NCBI GenBank assembly: GCA_963809175.1
Contig: CAWEIK010000001.1
Span: 62,001 to 126,000 of the forward strand
Source of the DNA: JACCTU01 sp963809175
Lineage (GTDB): Bacteria; Actinomycetota; Thermoleophilia; Gaiellales; Gaiellaceae
Reading direction: 5' to 3'
DNA: 64,000 nucleotides
Positions 19,546 through 27,232 of the stretch are shown in pieces. The translations under genes and the position numbers were made by a program. Within the stretch, counting starts at the first letter, position 1, and every line of letters starts with the position of its first letter. Under the pieces are notes generated by a model. It did no database searches. It was not told the origin of the DNA and was given only the letters and a program-made list of their open reading frames with translations.

Positions 19546-20810
19546 GCGACGAGCTCGTGGAACGTCTCTTCGACGAGCGCGTCGAACGACGGCGGTAGTG
19601 CGCCCTCCATCGACGCGTGCTCGCGAAGGAAGAACAGGTACGCCTGCCACTCCTCGACCCGGTCCGGGAACTCAGGCCCGCGTTCGGCGACGAGCCGTTC
19701 GAGCGCGACGAGGTTCCACGCTCCGGCCGGGCCGAGCAGCTCCGGCCGAGCCGCGGGCTCGGGCTCCGGCTCCGGCTCGGGCTCGGGCTCCGGCTCGGGC
19801 GGGGCGTCCTCGATCGCCGCCAGGCGCTCCAGCTCGCGCTCCAGCTCGCGCTCCAGCTCGCGTTCGCGCGCGGCGAGCTCGCCGGCGCTACGAGCCAGCG
19901 CGCGCTCGCGATCGGTGACGTTCTTCATGCGTTCTCCGAGCGCGGTCCCGCGCTGCGCGAGCGCCCCCTCGCGGTCCGTGAGGGCTCCTTCGCGTTCGCC
20001 GAGCGCCGCCTCGCCTTTGGCGAGCGCGCGCTCGCGCTTCGTGACGGCTCGGACCCGCTCGACGAGCAGGGCCTCGCGTTCCGCAAGCGGATCGCTCGTC
20101 GGCTCCGACGTCGACCGCCTACCCGCTACGGCCAGCAGCGCCGCGAGGGCCAGGCCGAGCGCGAGCGAGCCGAGCAAGGCCACGGCGAGCACGGGTACCG
20201 GTCGAGGCCACACGACGCGATCGCGGGCAACGGCGTTCCCCGCGACGCGCACCGTGGGGTCGCGCTCACCGAGCAGCGCCCGCAAGGCCGTCAGTCGCGC
20301 GACGAGCGCGTCGGCCGGCGGGACGTCCCGCTCGGACGCCGGAACATTTCGAAGCTCCTCGCGCAACTGGGCGATCGTCCGGTTCAACTCTCCCTGGAAC
20401 GCTCCGGAGCGTTCGGCGACGAACTCCTCGGCGACGGCGTTCGCGATCTGCGCGGCCCGGAGCGGATCGTCGGCCTCGGCGCGCACGGTCACGACGTTCG
20501 AGCTGTCGTCCGCATGCACGGTCACCGCGTCGAGCACCTCTTCGCGGTCGAGCCGGAGCTGCACGGCTGCCGGGTCGACGACGGACGGCCGCTCGACGAG
20601 GTCGGCGACCGTCTCGGCGGGGCTCGCGCCGTCGGAGACGCGCGGCAGCGCGAAGCCCTCGAACGTCCGGTCGTCCGCCGGAAGCGGCACGACCTGCAGC
20701 GTCGCCTCTGCGTCGTAGCGGTCTTCCGCCAGCATCAGGTAGGCAATGCCCGCGGCGAGGCCGAGCACGACGGCGACGACGATCGGCTTCCAGTGCGAGA
20801 GAACTCTCAT
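19542..20810 (-). CDS. Wzz-like chain-length determinant protein with coiled coil and Glu-Pro repeat
   Basis: Intact, 422 residues. N-terminal helix (PIVVAVVLGLAAGIAYLML), Wzz signature region EDRYDAEATLQVVPLP, ending with a second helix (VPVLAVALLGSLALGLALA). The cytoplasmic part is unusual: about 100 residues of heptad-like RERA/REGAL repeats (KRERALAKGEAALGEREGA), then ERELERELERELER, then a seven-fold Glu-Pro run and a final helical domain (LVALERLVAERGPEFPDRVEEW). There is no ATPase domain. It probably regulates chain length or scaffolds the export complex. Coupled to the deacetylase by stop/start overlap. Confidence 0.82.
   Translation of the reverse strand: MRVLSHWKPIVVAVVLGLAAGIAYLMLAEDRYDAEATLQVVPLPADDRTFEGFALPRVSDGASPAETVADLVERPSVVDPAAVQLRLDREEVLDAVTVHADDSSNVVTVRAEADDPLRAAQIANAVAEEFVAERSGAFQGELNRTIAQLREELRNVPASERDVPPADALVARLTALRALLGERDPTVRVAGNAVARDRVVWPRPVPVLAVALLGSLALGLALAALLAVAGRRSTSEPTSDPLAEREALLVERVRAVTKRERALAKGEAALGEREGALTDREGALAQRGTALGERMKNVTDRERALARSAGELAARERELERELERELERLAAIEDAPPEPEPEPEPEPEPEPAARPELLGPAGAWNLVALERLVAERGPEFPDRVEEWQAYLFFLREHASMEGALPPSFDALVEETFHELVA
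19755..19796. repeat. Seven 6-base units encoding the Glu-Pro repeat
   Basis: SGGCTC (GGGCTC or CGGCTC) is repeated seven times in tandem inside the Wzz-like gene. On the coding strand it gives alternating Glu and Pro, a stiff extended linker. Simple repeats like this can change length by slippage without breaking the frame. Confidence 0.85.
19826..19861. repeat. Three perfect 12-base tandem repeats (ERELERELEREL)
   Basis: GCTCCAGCTCGC occurs three times in a row, encoding the repeated Leu-Glu-Arg-Glu helix in the Wzz-like protein. It lies 30 bases from the Glu-Pro repeat, so this part of the gene is doubly repetitive. Confidence 0.85.
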
Positions 20811-20866
20811 CTGCTCGTGACCTCTTCCAGCCGCGGCGCGCCCGTCCTGCGGGCAGTATTCCGCAC

Positions 20867-21799
20867 GTGCCGAGCAAGCCTGGACGCGTCGCCGTCACCG
20901 GAGGAGCCGGCTTCATCGGCTCGCACGTCGCCGACGCATTCCTCGCGGACGGCGCCGCGGTGCTCGTGATCGACGACTTCTCGACCGGTCTGGAGGAGAA
21001 CATCCCCGCGGCCGCCGACGTCGAACGCGTGGACATCGTCGATGCGAAGCGCCTCCAGGAGGCGATCGGCGGCTTCAAACCCGACGTCGTCTGCCACCTC
21101 GCGGCGCAGGCGAGCGTCACCGTTTCGGTCGAGCGTCCGGAGCACGACCTCGACGTCAACGTCCGCGGCACCCTGAACGTGTGCGAGGCGGCGCGCGCCG
21201 CGGGCGCGCCGGTGATCTTCGCGTCGACCGGCGGCGCGATCTACGGGAACGACGCGCCACTGCCGACACTCGAGTCCTTTCCGCCCGAACCGCTTGCGCC
21301 CTACGGTGCGTCGAAGCTCGCCGGCGAGGCCTACGTCGCGACCTGGGGCCGGCTCCACGGGCTCCCGAACGTCGTGCTGCGGCTCGGCAACGTGTACGGG
21401 CCGCGGCAGCAGCCGCACGGCGAGGCGGGCGTGGTCGCGATCTTCTCCGACCGTCTGGCGCGTGGCGAGCAGGTCGTCGTCTACGGCTTCGGCAAGCCGA
21501 CCCGGGACTACGTTCACGTCGGTGACGTCGCGCGTGCGTTCTTCACCGCGGCAGCGACCGGCCGTCCGGGGACGTTCAACGTCGGCACCGCTCGGGAGAC
21601 GAGCGTCCTCGAGTTGCTCGAGATCCTGCAGCGCGAGGCCGGCACCGAGGTGCAGCCGGAGCTGAAGCCGCTCCGCCCCGGTGAGCTCGAGCGAAGCGCG
21701 CTCGATCCGTCGGCGATCGAACGAGAGCTGGGCTGGCGAGCCGAGATCACAGTGGAGCAGGGCTTGCCCGAGACCTTTCGCGCGTTCGCCGTGACCTAG
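20867..21799 (+). CDS. NAD-dependent epimerase/dehydratase, UDP-glucose 4-epimerase-like
   Basis: Intact, 310 residues from GTG. RVAVTGGAGFIGSHVADAFL (NAD fold), VIDDFSTGLEENIPAA, VVCHLAAQASVTVSVERP, VIFASTGGAIYGNDAPLPT, APYGASKLAGEAYVATW (YxxxK active site), LRLGNVYGPRQQPHGEAGV and YGFGKPTRDYVHVGDVARA are all characteristic of the GalE/WbpP group. It interconverts or modifies NDP-hexoses for the polysaccharide. It is the last gene of the island and converges with lysS, sharing the CTAG tetranucleotide in which both stop codons lie. Confidence 0.9.
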   Translation: MPSKPGRVAVTGGAGFIGSHVADAFLADGAAVLVIDDFSTGLEENIPAAADVERVDIVDAKRLQEAIGGFKPDVVCHLAAQASVTVSVERPEHDLDVNVRGTLNVCEAARAAGAPVIFASTGGAIYGNDAPLPTLESFPPEPLAPYGASKLAGEAYVATWGRLHGLPNVVLRLGNVYGPRQQPHGEAGVVAIFSDRLARGEQVVVYGFGKPTRDYVHVGDVARAFFTAAATGRPGTFNVGTARETSVLELLEILQREAGTEVQPELKPLRPGELERSALDPSAIERELGWRAEITVEQGLPETFRAFAVT

Positions 21800-23170
21800 C
21801 CGCGCTCGCGCAGCGCAGGGAAGAGGATCACGTCGCGGATCGTGTCGCGACCGGCGAGCACCATCGTGAGCCGGTCGATGCCGAGCCCGAGACCGCCGGT
21901 CGGCGGCATCCCGTACGAGAGCGCCTCGACGTAGTCCTCGTCGCCGAGCTCCGTCTCCCCCGCTCCGGCAGCCCGTTCGGACGCCTGCATCGCGAACCGC
22001 TGCGCCTGCTCCTCTGAGTCGTTCAGCTCGCTGAACGCGTTGCCGAGCTCCATCCCGCCGACGAAGTACTCGAAGCGCTCGACGATCGACTGGTCGTCGT
22101 CGGTCGCGCGCGCGAAGGGTGAGAGCTCGATCGGGTAGTCGTGGAGGATCGTCGGCTCGATCAGCGCCGGCTCGACGAAGCGCTCGAGCGCGTGGTCGAC
22201 GAGCTGGGCCCAGGTCTTGTCGTGCTTCGTGTCGACGTCGCGATCGGTCAGTCGCCGGCGCAGCTCGTCGGCGTCGCGCGTCCACAGCCCGTGCTCGTCG
22301 AGCGCGTCGGCGAGCTTGACCTTCCGCCACGTCGCGAAGTCCACCTCGTGACCCCGGAACGTCACCTTCGTCGTCCCGTTCACCTCCTGCGCGACGGTCG
22401 CGACGAGCTGCTCCATGCGCGCCATCGTGTCCCGGTAGTCGGCGTACGCCTCGTACCACTCGAGCATCGTGAACTCCGGTTGGTGCTTGTACGAGGTGCC
22501 CTCGTTCCGGAAGTCCTTGCCGATCTCGTAGACCTTCTCGAGCCCGCCGACGATCAGGCGCTTGAGGTAGAGCTCGGTGGCGATGCGGAGGTAGTAGTCG
22601 GCGTCGAGCGCGTTGTAGTGGGTGACGAACGGCTCGGCGAAGGCGCCGCCGTAGCGCGGCTGCAGGATCGGCGTCTCGACCTCGACGAAGCCGTGCTCGT
22701 CGAGGTAGCGCCTGATCGCCGTCGACCACGCGCGTGCGCAGGAGCGCATCGGCGCGCGACTCCTCGTTCACGAGCAGGTCGAGGTAGCGCTGGCGGTAGC
22801 GGGTCTCGACGTCCTGCAGGCCGTGGAACGTGTCGGGCAGCGGCTTGCGGTTCTTCGCGAGCAGCTCGAGCGTCTCCACCGCCAGCGAGGGCTCGCCCTT
22901 CTTCGTGCGCGCGGGGATCCCCGACACGCCGATCACGTCACCGAGGTCGAGGTCGAGCGTCCCGGTCTTCTCCTCGCGGACGAGCAGCTGGATCCGCCCC
23001 GAGCGGTCGACGAGGTCGAGGAAGGCGAGCTTGCCCATGTCGCGCCGGGCCATCACGCGGCCGGCGAGCCGCCGCGTCTCGCCGCGCTCCTCGCCCGGCT
23101 CGAGCCCTTCGGCCTCGGCGCGGACGGACGCGATCTCGACGCGGTCGGGAAAACGTTTCGGCAGAGACAT
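21796..23170 (-). CDS. lysS: Lysyl-tRNA synthetase, class II, one frameshift
   Basis: Charges tRNA-Lys. The N-terminal OB-fold anticodon-binding domain (RRLAGRVMARRDMGKLAFLDL, GDVIGVSGIPARTKKGEPS) is followed by YRQRYLDLLVNEESR. After a one-base shift near 22720-22735 the class II catalytic core reads GFVEVETPILQPRYGGAFA (motif 1), YEIGKDFRNEGTSYKHQPEF (motif 2) and MPPTGGLGLGIDRLTM (motif 3). An essential gene is not expected to be broken, so the shift is a strong sign of a sequencing error. It follows greA at 33 bases. In Actinobacteria it is normally close to clpC. Confidence 0.95.
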
Positions 23171-23203
23171 CGCGCCGCGATCCTACGCGCCGCGCGTCGA
23201 GGA

Positions 23204-23677
23204 CTAGGCGGCCCGGATCTCCATGATCTTGAACTTGAGCGCGCCGCGCGGGGTCGAGACCTCGACGGTCTCGCCCTTCTTGTGGCCGATGATCGCCTTG
23301 CCGACCGGCGACTCGTTCGACAGCTTGTTCTCCGCCGGGTTCGCTTCCGCCGAGCCGACGATGTGGTACTCGAGCGTCTTCTTCGCCTCGACGTCGCGGA
23401 GCTTCACGTGCGAGCCGAGGGAGACGACGTCCTTCGAGATCTCCTTCTTCTCGATCACGCGCGCGGAGAGGAGCCGCTCCTCGAGCTGCGCGATCCGGTG
23501 CTCGAGCATCGCCTGCTCGTTCTTGGCGTCGTCGTACTCCGCGTTCTCGGCGATGTCGCCGAACTCCCGGGCGATCCGGATGCGATCGGCGACCTCCCGC
23601 CGCTTGTCGCCGCGCAGGACGTCGATCTCTTGCTTCAGCTTCTCGTACCCCTCTTTGGTGAGGACGACTTCCTTCAA
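23204..23677 (-). CDS. greA: Transcription elongation factor GreA
   Basis: Rescues backtracked RNA polymerase by stimulating transcript cleavage. Intact, 157 residues, the usual size. The N-terminal coiled coil (LTKEGYEKLKQEIDVLRGDK) includes FGDIAENAEYDDAKNEQ with the acidic tip residues. The C-terminal FKBP-like domain has VSLGSHVKLRDVEAKKTLEY, SNESPVGKAIIGHKKGETVEV. The start is TTG, supported by an AAAGGGG ribosome-binding site a few bases upstream. It lies directly upstream of lysS and is divergent from dusB. Confidence 0.96.
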   Translation of the reverse strand: MKEVVLTKEGYEKLKQEIDVLRGDKRREVADRIRIAREFGDIAENAEYDDAKNEQAMLEHRIAQLEERLLSARVIEKKEISKDVVSLGSHVKLRDVEAKKTLEYHIVGSAEANPAENKLSNESPVGKAIIGHKKGETVEVSTPRGALKFKIMEIRAA

Positions 23678-23703
23678 AGACTGCCCCTTTAGATGTGCAA
23701 AGC

Positions 23704-23721
23704 GCGGCGCTCAGGCGCCGC
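23704..23721. promoter_or_regulatory. Hairpin in greA leader / dusB upstream region
   Basis: GCGGCGC-TCAG-GCGCCGC is a perfect 7-bp stem with a four-base loop in the 115-base divergent spacer between greA and dusB. On the minus strand it would sit in the 5' leader of greA, about 30 bases before the start. It could be an attenuator or only GC-rich chance sequence. Confidence 0.3.
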
Positions 23722-23792
23722 CGCGAATCGAGAAGTGTAGCCTCGTGGGACAAGGCTCGTCAACACCAGGAGAAGCTACGATTTCCCGCTCT

Positions 23793-24872
23793 ATGCAGGC
23801 AAAACGAGAGCCGACGCAGGTAAATCTCCATGAGTCCTGGCGGATCCGGGACGTCGAGATCCCAACCCGGCTCGTCCTCGCCCCGATGGCGGGCGTCAGC
23901 GTGCAGGCCTTTCGGCGCCAGGGCCGCCGCTACGGAGCCGGGCTCGTCTGCTCGGAGATGGTCAGCTGCGCCGGGCTCCACCACGGGAACGAGCGGACGC
24001 TCGGGTACCTGAGGATCGCCGGCGACGAGCACCCGCTCGCGGTGCAGATCTTCGGGTCCGACCCGGTGGTGATGGCCGAGGCTGCCCGCATGGTCGCCGA
24101 CGCCGGCGCGGACATCGTGGACATCAACTTCGGCTGCCCGGTCCGCAAGGTCACGAAGACCGGCGCGGGTGCGACCCTGCTCGACGACCCGGACCGCGCC
24201 TGCGCGATCGTGGCCGCGGTCGCTTCGGCGGTCGACCTGCCCGTGAGCGTGAAGATGCGCCGGGGGCTCCAGGACGGCTCGCGAACGTGCCTCGAGATCG
24301 CGCCGCGGCTGGTCGGCGTCGGGGCCGCGACGTTGACCCTTCACCCCCGCTCGGCGAAGCAGATGTACACCGGCACCGCCGATCACGCGCTCACGGCCGA
24401 GCTGGTCGACCTCGTCGACGTGCCGATCATCGCTTCGGGCGACGTCACTTCCCGCGCACGGGCGCAGGCCGTCCTCGCGACGACCGGTGCCTCGGCCGTG
24501 ATGATCGGCCGCGCCGCCCAGGGCAACCCGTGGGTGCTGCGCGAGATCCTCGACGAGGCCACGGGCGAACCGACGCGGGAGGAGGTCGTCGCCGAGCTCG
24601 TCCTGTTCATGCGCGAGACGATCCGCGAGCTCGGTGAGCGAAAGGCGCAGGGCTTCCTGAAGAAGTTCTACGGCTGGTACCTCGGGCGCGGGCGCTTCCC
24701 GCGGGCCTTCAAGGCCGAGCTGACGCAGCTCGACGACTTCCTCGAGATCGAGCGACGGCTCTTCGCGGCCGCCCCGGGAGCGCGCTTCGTCCTCGCGCGG
24801 CTCGAAGAGGAGCAGCCGACGGCCGACGAGGTCACGCTCGACCTGCCGATCTCGATCTACGGGGGCGGTTAG
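23793..24872 (+). CDS. dusB: tRNA-dihydrouridine synthase (DusB family)
   Basis: FMN-dependent enzyme reducing uridines in the tRNA D-loop. Intact, 359 residues. TIM-barrel motifs: RLVLAPMAGVSVQAFRRQ, SEMVSCAGLHHGNERT, AVQIFGSDPVVMAEAA and VDINFGCPVRKVTKTGAGA with the catalytic Cys. VSVKMRRGLQDGSRTCLEI, TLTLHPRSAKQMYTG, PIIASGDVTSRARAQAVL and VMIGRAAQGNPWVLREI follow, then the helical tRNA-binding tail. The ATG at 23793 is the best start although an AGGAG lies 18 bases upstream, a long spacing. It is divergent from greA. Confidence 0.93.
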   Translation: MQAKREPTQVNLHESWRIRDVEIPTRLVLAPMAGVSVQAFRRQGRRYGAGLVCSEMVSCAGLHHGNERTLGYLRIAGDEHPLAVQIFGSDPVVMAEAARMVADAGADIVDINFGCPVRKVTKTGAGATLLDDPDRACAIVAAVASAVDLPVSVKMRRGLQDGSRTCLEIAPRLVGVGAATLTLHPRSAKQMYTGTADHALTAELVDLVDVPIIASGDVTSRARAQAVLATTGASAVMIGRAAQGNPWVLREILDEATGEPTREEVVAELVLFMRETIRELGERKAQGFLKKFYGWYLGRGRFPRAFKAELTQLDDFLEIERRLFAAAPGARFVLARLEEEQPTADEVTLDLPISIYGGG

Positions 24873-24920
24873 CGGCTCGCAAGCGGGGAACGCTCACCCC
24901 AACAGCCAAAAAGGGGGGCT

Positions 24921-25583
24921 ATGAGCGTGTACGAAAAGCGGCCGGAGACGCTGGGCGACACCGACAGCGAAGCGGCCGAACGTGAGGCGCGGGAGGTCGA
25001 GGCGATCGAGCGGCGCGAATCCGCTCCTCCTCCCCACCCGATCGCGGCAGCCCGCGACCGGTTCGGCGGGATCGACCTGCCTGCGAGCCTCGTCGGGATG
25101 CTGACCGCGATCGCGGTGCTGATCCTGCTCGGCGGGATCGTCGGCGCAGCGATCGGCGCGATCGGCTACCAGACCGGTCTGAGCGGCGCCAACGTCGAGG
25201 ACATCTCGACCGAGAGCCTGATCGGCGGGCTCGTCGTCCTCGCGATCGCGTACCTGATCGGCGGTTGGACCGCCGGCCGCATCGCCCGGTACGACGGCGC
25301 GCGCAACGGCCTGATGACCGCGGTGTGGACGATCGTGCTCGCGGGAGCGCTGTCCGCGCTCGCGGCCTGGTTCGGCAGCGAGTACGACGTGTTCGCGAAC
25401 GTGCAGCTACCGCAGTGGTTCGATCGCGACGCGCTGACGAGCGCCGCGCTCGCCTCGGGCCTCGCGGCCGTCGCGACGATGCTGGTCGCGGGCCTGCTCG
25501 GCGGTCTCTGGGGCACCCGGTACCACCGCCTCGCAGATCAGACGCTGCTCGACGCCCAAGAGCTGCACGAAGTCGAGGTCTGA
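24921..25583 (+). CDS. Uncharacterised four-helix membrane protein with acidic N-terminus
   Basis: A 220-residue protein that I do not recognise as a named enzyme. About 40 charged N-terminal residues (YEKRPETLGDTDSEAAEREA) precede a short amphipathic part. Four hydrophobic helices follow (SLVGMLTAIAVLILLGGIVG, LIGGLVVLAIAYLIGGWTA, NGLMTAVWTIVLAGALSAL, LASGLAAVATMLVAGLLGGL), then LADQTLLDAQELHEVEV. It resembles small actinobacterial membrane proteins often annotated as hypothetical. A very strong AGGGGGG ribosome-binding site precedes the ATG. Expression may be separate from dusB, 48 bases upstream. A terminator follows. Confidence 0.8.
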   Translation: MSVYEKRPETLGDTDSEAAEREAREVEAIERRESAPPPHPIAAARDRFGGIDLPASLVGMLTAIAVLILLGGIVGAAIGAIGYQTGLSGANVEDISTESLIGGLVVLAIAYLIGGWTAGRIARYDGARNGLMTAVWTIVLAGALSALAAWFGSEYDVFANVQLPQWFDRDALTSAALASGLAAVATMLVAGLLGGLWGTRYHRLADQTLLDAQELHEVEV

Positions 25584-25591
25584 GGCTTCCT

Positions 25592-25620
25592 GAGGAGCGG
25601 CGCGCCCAGCGCCGCTCCTC
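25592..25620. terminator. Bidirectional rho-independent-type hairpin
   Basis: GAGGAGCGGCG / CGCCGCTCCTC form a perfect 11-bp stem with a 7-base loop. It lies exactly between the convergent membrane-protein gene (stop 25583) and coaX (stop at 25620). No long T run follows, which is common in high-GC Actinobacteria. Confidence 0.8.
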
Positions 25621-26369
25621 TAGCCCGCGTTCCGCGCGTAGACCAGCCGCAGGCCCTCGAGCGTGAGGAACGGGTCGACCTTCGCGAGCGTCCGCGAGTG
25701 CGACGCGACGAGCTCGGCGAGGCCTCCGGTCGCAACCGCCTGCGCGTCGACGCCGAGCTCCGCTCGGATGCGCGTGACGATCTCGTCGACCTGCCCGACG
25801 AAGCCGTAGACGAGGCCCGACTGCAGCGCGGTCTGCGTCGTCTTGCCGATCACGGACGGCGGCGCCGTGAAGTCGACGCGGAAGAGCCGCGCGGCGCGCG
25901 AGAACAGCGCGTCCATCGAGATCTCGATCCCGGGCGCGAGGACGCCGCCGACGTACTCCCCCTCGGGCGAGACGACGTCGAAGTTCGTCGACGTTCCGAA
26001 GTCGACGACGATGCACGGCGAGCCGTAGCGCTCCTTGGCGGCGACGGCGTTCGCGATCCGGTCCGGCCCGACCTCGCGCGGGTCGTCGTAGCGGATCGCG
26101 ATTCCCGTGCTCACACCCGGGCCCAGCACGAGCACCGGCACTCCGGCTCGGCCGGCGAACTCCTCGTACTCGCGGACGAGGTCCGGCACCGTCGACGACA
26201 GGCAGACGCCGTCGATCGCGTCGAGGTCGAGCAGCCCGTTGATCAGGACGTAGAGCTCGTCCGCGGTGCGGCGCAGCTCGGTCGCGACGCGGTAGTGCTC
26301 GGCGAGGCGGTCGCCGTCGAACACGCCGTAGACCGTCTGCGTGTTGCCCGCGTCGACTGCGAGGAGCAA
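25620..26369 (-). CDS. coaX: Type III pantothenate kinase
   Basis: First step of coenzyme A synthesis: phosphorylates pantothenate. Intact, 249 residues. It has the ASKHA-fold signatures LLAVDAGNTQTVYGVFDGD (phosphate 1), ISSTVP-like VCLSSTVPDLV, EVGPDRIANAVAAKERYG and CIVVDFGTSTNFDVVSPEG (phosphate 2). VGGVLAPGIEISMDALFSRA follows, then a C-terminal ATGGLAELVASHS. A TTG start lies one base after the stop of the DUF2469-like gene, so the two are coupled. It is part of the conserved fol-coaX-lysS neighbourhood. Confidence 0.95.
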   Translation of the reverse strand: MLLAVDAGNTQTVYGVFDGDRLAEHYRVATELRRTADELYVLINGLLDLDAIDGVCLSSTVPDLVREYEEFAGRAGVPVLVLGPGVSTGIAIRYDDPREVGPDRIANAVAAKERYGSPCIVVDFGTSTNFDVVSPEGEYVGGVLAPGIEISMDALFSRAARLFRVDFTAPPSVIGKTTQTALQSGLVYGFVGQVDEIVTRIRAELGVDAQAVATGGLAELVASHSRTLAKVDPFLTLEGLRLVYARNAG

Positions 26370-26370
26370 C

Positions 26371-26733
26371 TTACTCGGTGTCGTCTGACGAAAGCGCTTC
26401 GCGCATCCGCTCGGCGAGCGCGTCCGCCGAGAGCGCGGGGTCGTCCTCGCCGCGCAGCTCCTCGACCGAGACGTCGCCCGAGGTGTAGACCTCGGCGCGC
26501 GGGATCATCCGCGTCGGCCGTGCCTTGTCCCACACCCAGACGTCGTCCATCGTCAGGTGGAAGAACGGGTAGTTCCCCTGCGGGACGTACTGCAGGTCGA
26601 GCCGGTTGCAGAGGTACGTCGCGTCCTGCGTCAGGACGCAGTACTTGAAGAGGCTGAAGACGGCGGAGTACTCCTTCTTCAGGAGCAGCTCGGCCTCGGC
26701 CTCGAACTCGTCGAGCTCGTCGAGGTGGGACAT
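26371..26733 (-). CDS. DUF2469-like conserved actinobacterial protein
   Basis: 120 residues, cytoplasmic. The pattern LDEFEAEAELLLKKEYSAVF, then YLCNRLDLQYVPQG, MDDVWVWDKARPTRMIPRAE and TSGDVSVEEL matches the layout of the DUF2469 family of Mycobacterium and Streptomyces: an acidic helix, LxxKEY, then DxWVWDxxRPxR. No biochemical role is established. It lies between folK (4-base gap) and coaX (1-base gap), so it should be made together with them. The C-terminal 25 residues (ALSADALAERMREALSSDD) are acidic and less conserved. Confidence 0.75.
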   Translation of the reverse strand: MSHLDELDEFEAEAELLLKKEYSAVFSLFKYCVLTQDATYLCNRLDLQYVPQGNYPFFHLTMDDVWVWDKARPTRMIPRAEVYTSGDVSVEELRGEDDPALSADALAERMREALSSDDTE

Positions 26734-26737
26734 GCGC

Positions 26738-27199
26738 TCAGTTTAGAGTCGAACGCAAGGTCTCCAGCGGCCCGTGGCCGGGGACGACCAGCCCCGGGTC
26801 GAGCTCGGCCAGCGGGTCGAGGGCGAAAGCCCGCTCGTGGAGCCGGGGATGCGGGACGGTCAGCCCCGGCTCGTCGAGCGACTCGTCGCCGTAGAGGAGC
26901 AGGTCGAGGTCGATCGTCCTCGGCCCGAACCGCGGGCCCTCGCGGGTTCGGCCGAGCGAGCGTTCGACGGCCAGAAGGGCGTCCAGCAGCTCCCGCGGCG
27001 CCAGCGTCGTGTCGACTGCGGCAGCTCCGTTCAGGAAGCGCGGCTGGTCGAGGTAGCCCACCGGGTCGGTCTCGCGGAAGGTCGAGACCGCGATCACCTC
27101 GATTCCGTCCGTCGCGGCCAGCGCGGCGACCGCCGCGAGTAGCGCCGCCTCGCGCTCGCCCAGGTTCGCGCCGAGACCGATGTAGGCGCGCGGCATCAC
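26738..27199 (-). CDS. folK: 2-amino-4-hydroxy-6-hydroxymethyldihydropteridine pyrophosphokinase
   Basis: Transfers pyrophosphate from ATP to hydroxymethyl-dihydropterin in folate synthesis. Intact, about 153 residues. Motifs: AYIGLGANLGEREAALLAAV, STFRETDPVGYLDQPRFLNG, RELLDALLAVERSLGR, GPRFGPRTIDLDLLLYGDE (the HPPK signature) and VPHPRLHERAFALDPLAEL. GTG 27199 and ATG 27196 are adjacent starts. It is separated from folB/folP by an inserted protease gene, an unusual break in the folate operon. Confidence 0.95.
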   Translation of the reverse strand: MMPRAYIGLGANLGEREAALLAAVAALAATDGIEVIAVSTFRETDPVGYLDQPRFLNGAAAVDTTLAPRELLDALLAVERSLGRTREGPRFGPRTIDLDLLLYGDESLDEPGLTVPHPRLHERAFALDPLAELDPGLVVPGHGPLETLRSTLN

Positions 27200-27232
27200 G
27201 CGACGTTAACCGCCGCGGGCTACCCTGCGGCC

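Noticed and set aside
19755..19861. Short tandem repeats considered as a CRISPR array
   Set aside because: The units are 6 and 12 bases without spacers and are in frame in the Wzz-like gene.
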